Shown here piece after piece: positions 42,280-42,549 of a stretch of DNA of 42,549 nt; position 1 is the first letter of the stretch; each line of letters starts with the position of its first letter. The stretch spans positions 1-42,549 of the forward strand of contig CAVJRQ010000049.1 in NCBI GenBank assembly GCA_963652075.1, read 5' to 3'. The position numbers and the translations under genes are program-made. Source of the stretch: Phocaeicola_A sp963652075 (lineage in GTDB: Bacteria > Bacteroidota > Bacteroidia > Bacteroidales > Bacteroidaceae). Below the pieces are notes generated by a model. It did not search any database. It was not told the origin of the DNA and saw only the letters and a list, made by a program, of their open reading frames with translations.

Positions 42280-42549
42280 ATGCGAAGTATATTCAAAGTG
42301 TTATTCTATGTGAAGAAAGGCAGTGCGAAGCCGAACGGCAACCTGCCATTGATGTGCCGTATCACAGTGGACGGCGAGATTAAACAGTTCAGCTGCAAGA
42401 TGGACGTTCCCCCCACGCTTGTGGGACGTGAAAAACAGCCGAGCTTCGGGCAAGAGCGTCGAGGCGCAGCGAATCAACCGTGCCGTCGATAAAATCCGTG
42501 TGGACGTGAACCGACGCTATCAGGAGCTTATGCAGACGGACGGGTATGT
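42280..42549 (+). pseudogene. Tyrosine recombinase (integrase), N-terminal part, frameshifted at a C6 tract, cut by window end
   Basis: The first 43 residues (MRSIFKVLFYVKKGSAKPNG onward, then FSCKMDVPP) are the arm-binding domain of Bacteroidetes integrases of mobile elements. At the C6 run (42409-42414) the frame breaks and the open frame stops at 42492. With one C removed the text continues as PPRLWDVKNSRASGKSVEA, then RINRAVDKIRVDVNRRYQEL, clearly the same family. So either one C was gained by slippage (decayed or phase-variable gene) or it is a sequencing error. The core domain and catalytic residues lie beyond the window. A GTG at 42259 could also be the start. It may mark the edge of an integrated element to the right. 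Confidence 0.85.

Overview
The window reads as chromosomal DNA of a Bacteroidales bacterium, most likely Bacteroidaceae; I cannot name the genus. The evidence is SusC/SusD-type genes, DUF4843 and PKD-like surface lipoproteins, a FatA-like thioesterase inside the ilv operon, FloA/NfeD, and promoters of the Bacteroidetes type (TAnnTTTG at -7, in the best cases a TTG-type element 19 bp upstream). Base composition looks moderately GC-rich, which is higher than in many Bacteroides.

Left part, mostly minus strand: a tripartite RND efflux operon (adaptor, pump, outer-membrane channel, 5860 to 150) ends at a strong terminator and is divergent from an AraC-type regulator with a candidate operator between them. 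Then come a HAD hydrolase and a patatin-barrel protein, the pgi/gpsA/lysS housekeeping cluster, an array of 22-bp palindromic repeats upstream of lysS, and an M20 dipeptidase, chorismate synthase and SlyD group.

Centre, plus strand: the branched-chain amino acid operon ilvD-ilvB-ilvN-thioesterase-ilvC. It is preceded by what looks like a complete transcription attenuator: a 24-codon leader peptide, half of it Ile/Val/Leu, followed by mutually exclusive antiterminator and terminator hairpins. Downstream is a SusC/SusD uptake locus with two accessory surface lipoproteins, a periplasmic TlpA-like thioredoxin and an IPT/TIG-like lipoprotein. The SusC gene carries a G8 tract near its start that could make it phase variable.

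Right part: a two-gene redox module (a membrane-anchored nitroreductase/flavin-reductase fusion, and a membrane protein with an FMN-binding domain and 4Fe-4S motifs) lies between two 64-bp direct repeats. The repeats are the 3' end of the uridine phosphorylase gene and a detached copy of it, which suggests insertion or duplication at that gene end. Further on are udp, floA, nfeD, a TPR/PD40 protein, a TtcA-like thiolase, a DUF486 membrane protein, and the start of a tyrosine recombinase whose frame is broken at a C6 tract, so a mobile element may begin at the right edge.

The best candidates for something not previously described are the ilv attenuator, the repeat-flanked extracytosolic flavin module and the 22-bp palindromic array. 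No rRNA, tRNA or CRISPR array was recognised.
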